This document shows, piece by piece, positions 7,129-7,433 of a stretch of 7,433 bases of DNA. The stretch spans positions 1 to 7,433 of the forward strand of contig JALUTW010000382.1 in assembly GCA_027021685.1 (NCBI GenBank), in the 5' to 3' direction. Every line of letters starts with the position of its first letter. The stretch's first letter is position 1. Source of the DNA: Chromatiales bacterium. Its GTDB lineage: Bacteria > Pseudomonadota > Gammaproteobacteria > CAMYNG01. A program made the position numbers and the translations under genes. The notes beneath the pieces were generated by a model, which was given only the letters and a program-made list of their open reading frames with translations, made no database searches and was not told the origin of the DNA.

Positions 7129-7157
7129 TTGCGCTGTTCGCGGCGCCCGCCCACAAT
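7129..7157 (+). promoter_or_regulatory. Candidate sigma-70 promoter of dapB
   Basis: TTGCGC (7129-7134) and CACAAT (7152-7157) are separated by 17 bases and match the -35 and -10 consensus at three and four of six positions. The predicted start near 7164 leaves a leader of about 22 bases before the dapB ATG. The -35 box is also the right arm of the inverted repeat GCGCAA-TC-TTGCGC (7121-7134). Moderate support only, based on spacing and position. Confidence 0.42.
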
Positions 7158-7186
7158 AGGCCGCCTTGCAGTCAGGGGGAGAGCAC

Positions 7187-7433
7187 ATGGTCCGAATCGC
7201 AGTGACGGGCGCCGCCGGGCGCATGGGGCGGGCATTGATCCAGGCCGTGGCCGAGGCCGAGGGGGCGGAGCTGGCCGCCGCCTTCGCCCGGCCGGGCAGC
7301 GGGGCAGTGGGCCGCGACGCCGGCGAGCTGGCGGGGCTGGGCGCGCTGGGCGTGACCGTGGGCGACGACCCGGCCGCGGCGGCGGAGTCTTTCGACGTGC
7401 TCATCGACTTCACCCTGCCCGAGGCCACCGCCG
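7187..7433 (+). CDS. dapB: 4-hydroxy-tetrahydrodipicolinate reductase, N-terminal part (runs off right edge)
   Basis: DapB reduces 4-hydroxy-tetrahydrodipicolinate with NAD(P)H, in the diaminopimelate and lysine pathway that also feeds peptidoglycan synthesis. Eighty-two codons are visible out of about 270 usual. They show the dinucleotide-binding loop VTGAAGRMGRALIQ (6-19), AFARPGSGAVGRDAGELAG (32-50) and DFTLPEA (74-80), all characteristic of the family. The ATG at 7187 has a strong ribosome site, AGGGGGA at 7174-7180, six bases upstream. It lies 170 bases after dnaJ on the same strand, the usual gammaproteobacterial order; carA commonly follows but is outside the window. Truncation is by the window edge, not a mutation. 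Confidence 0.96.
   Translation, partial: MVRIAVTGAAGRMGRALIQAVAEAEGAELAAAFARPGSGAVGRDAGELAGLGALGVTVGDDPAAAAESFDVLIDFTLPEATA

Noticed and set aside
7017..7186. Intrinsic terminator after dnaJ
   Set aside because: The inverted repeats found (7066-7105, 7121-7134) have no T-run behind them, so no terminator could be supported.

Overview
The window reads as chromosomal housekeeping DNA from a very GC-rich, Gram-negative bacterium, most likely a gammaproteobacterium of the purple-sulfur or halo-alkaliphilic kind. Three things point there. The DnaK, DnaJ, NadK and DapB proteins are close in motif and length to the Escherichia coli versions. The order dnaK-dnaJ-dapB is the usual one in non-enteric gammaproteobacteria. 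HrcA with a CIRCE operator, which enterics lack, is known from some non-enteric gammaproteobacteria. The species assignment is inference; no phylogeny was run.

Layout from left to right. Positions 1-1819 carry a minus-strand pair: nadK (complete) followed 11 bases later by recN, of which only the N-terminal 310 codons are inside the window. A 154-base divergent control region (1820-1973) holds a sigma-70-like promoter and a letter-perfect CIRCE operator. It drives the plus-strand heat-shock operon hrcA (1974-3029), grpE (3121-3732), dnaK (3830-5755) and dnaJ (5880-7016). After a 170-base gap with a small heptamer repeat and a probable new promoter, dapB begins at 7187 and runs off the right edge.

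The four heat-shock genes form one functional unit. DnaK is the Hsp70 chaperone, DnaJ delivers substrates and triggers ATP hydrolysis, GrpE exchanges the nucleotide, and HrcA represses the operon through CIRCE. The sequence suggests extra layers. A very good sigma-32-type promoter overlaps the grpE stop codon and would give dnaK-dnaJ a second heat-inducible start. Strong GC-rich hairpins lie in the hrcA-grpE gap and in the dnaK-dnaJ gap, where they could set the relative amounts of the four products.

I found no undescribed protein system here. All six protein-coding genes and partial genes are well-known families. What deserves a second look is the non-coding architecture: the double HrcA/sigma-32 control, the intergenic hairpins, a lone CIRCE half-site beside nadK, and the CAGANNN heptamer array after dnaJ. 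The remaining long open frames are GC-driven shadows of the real genes.
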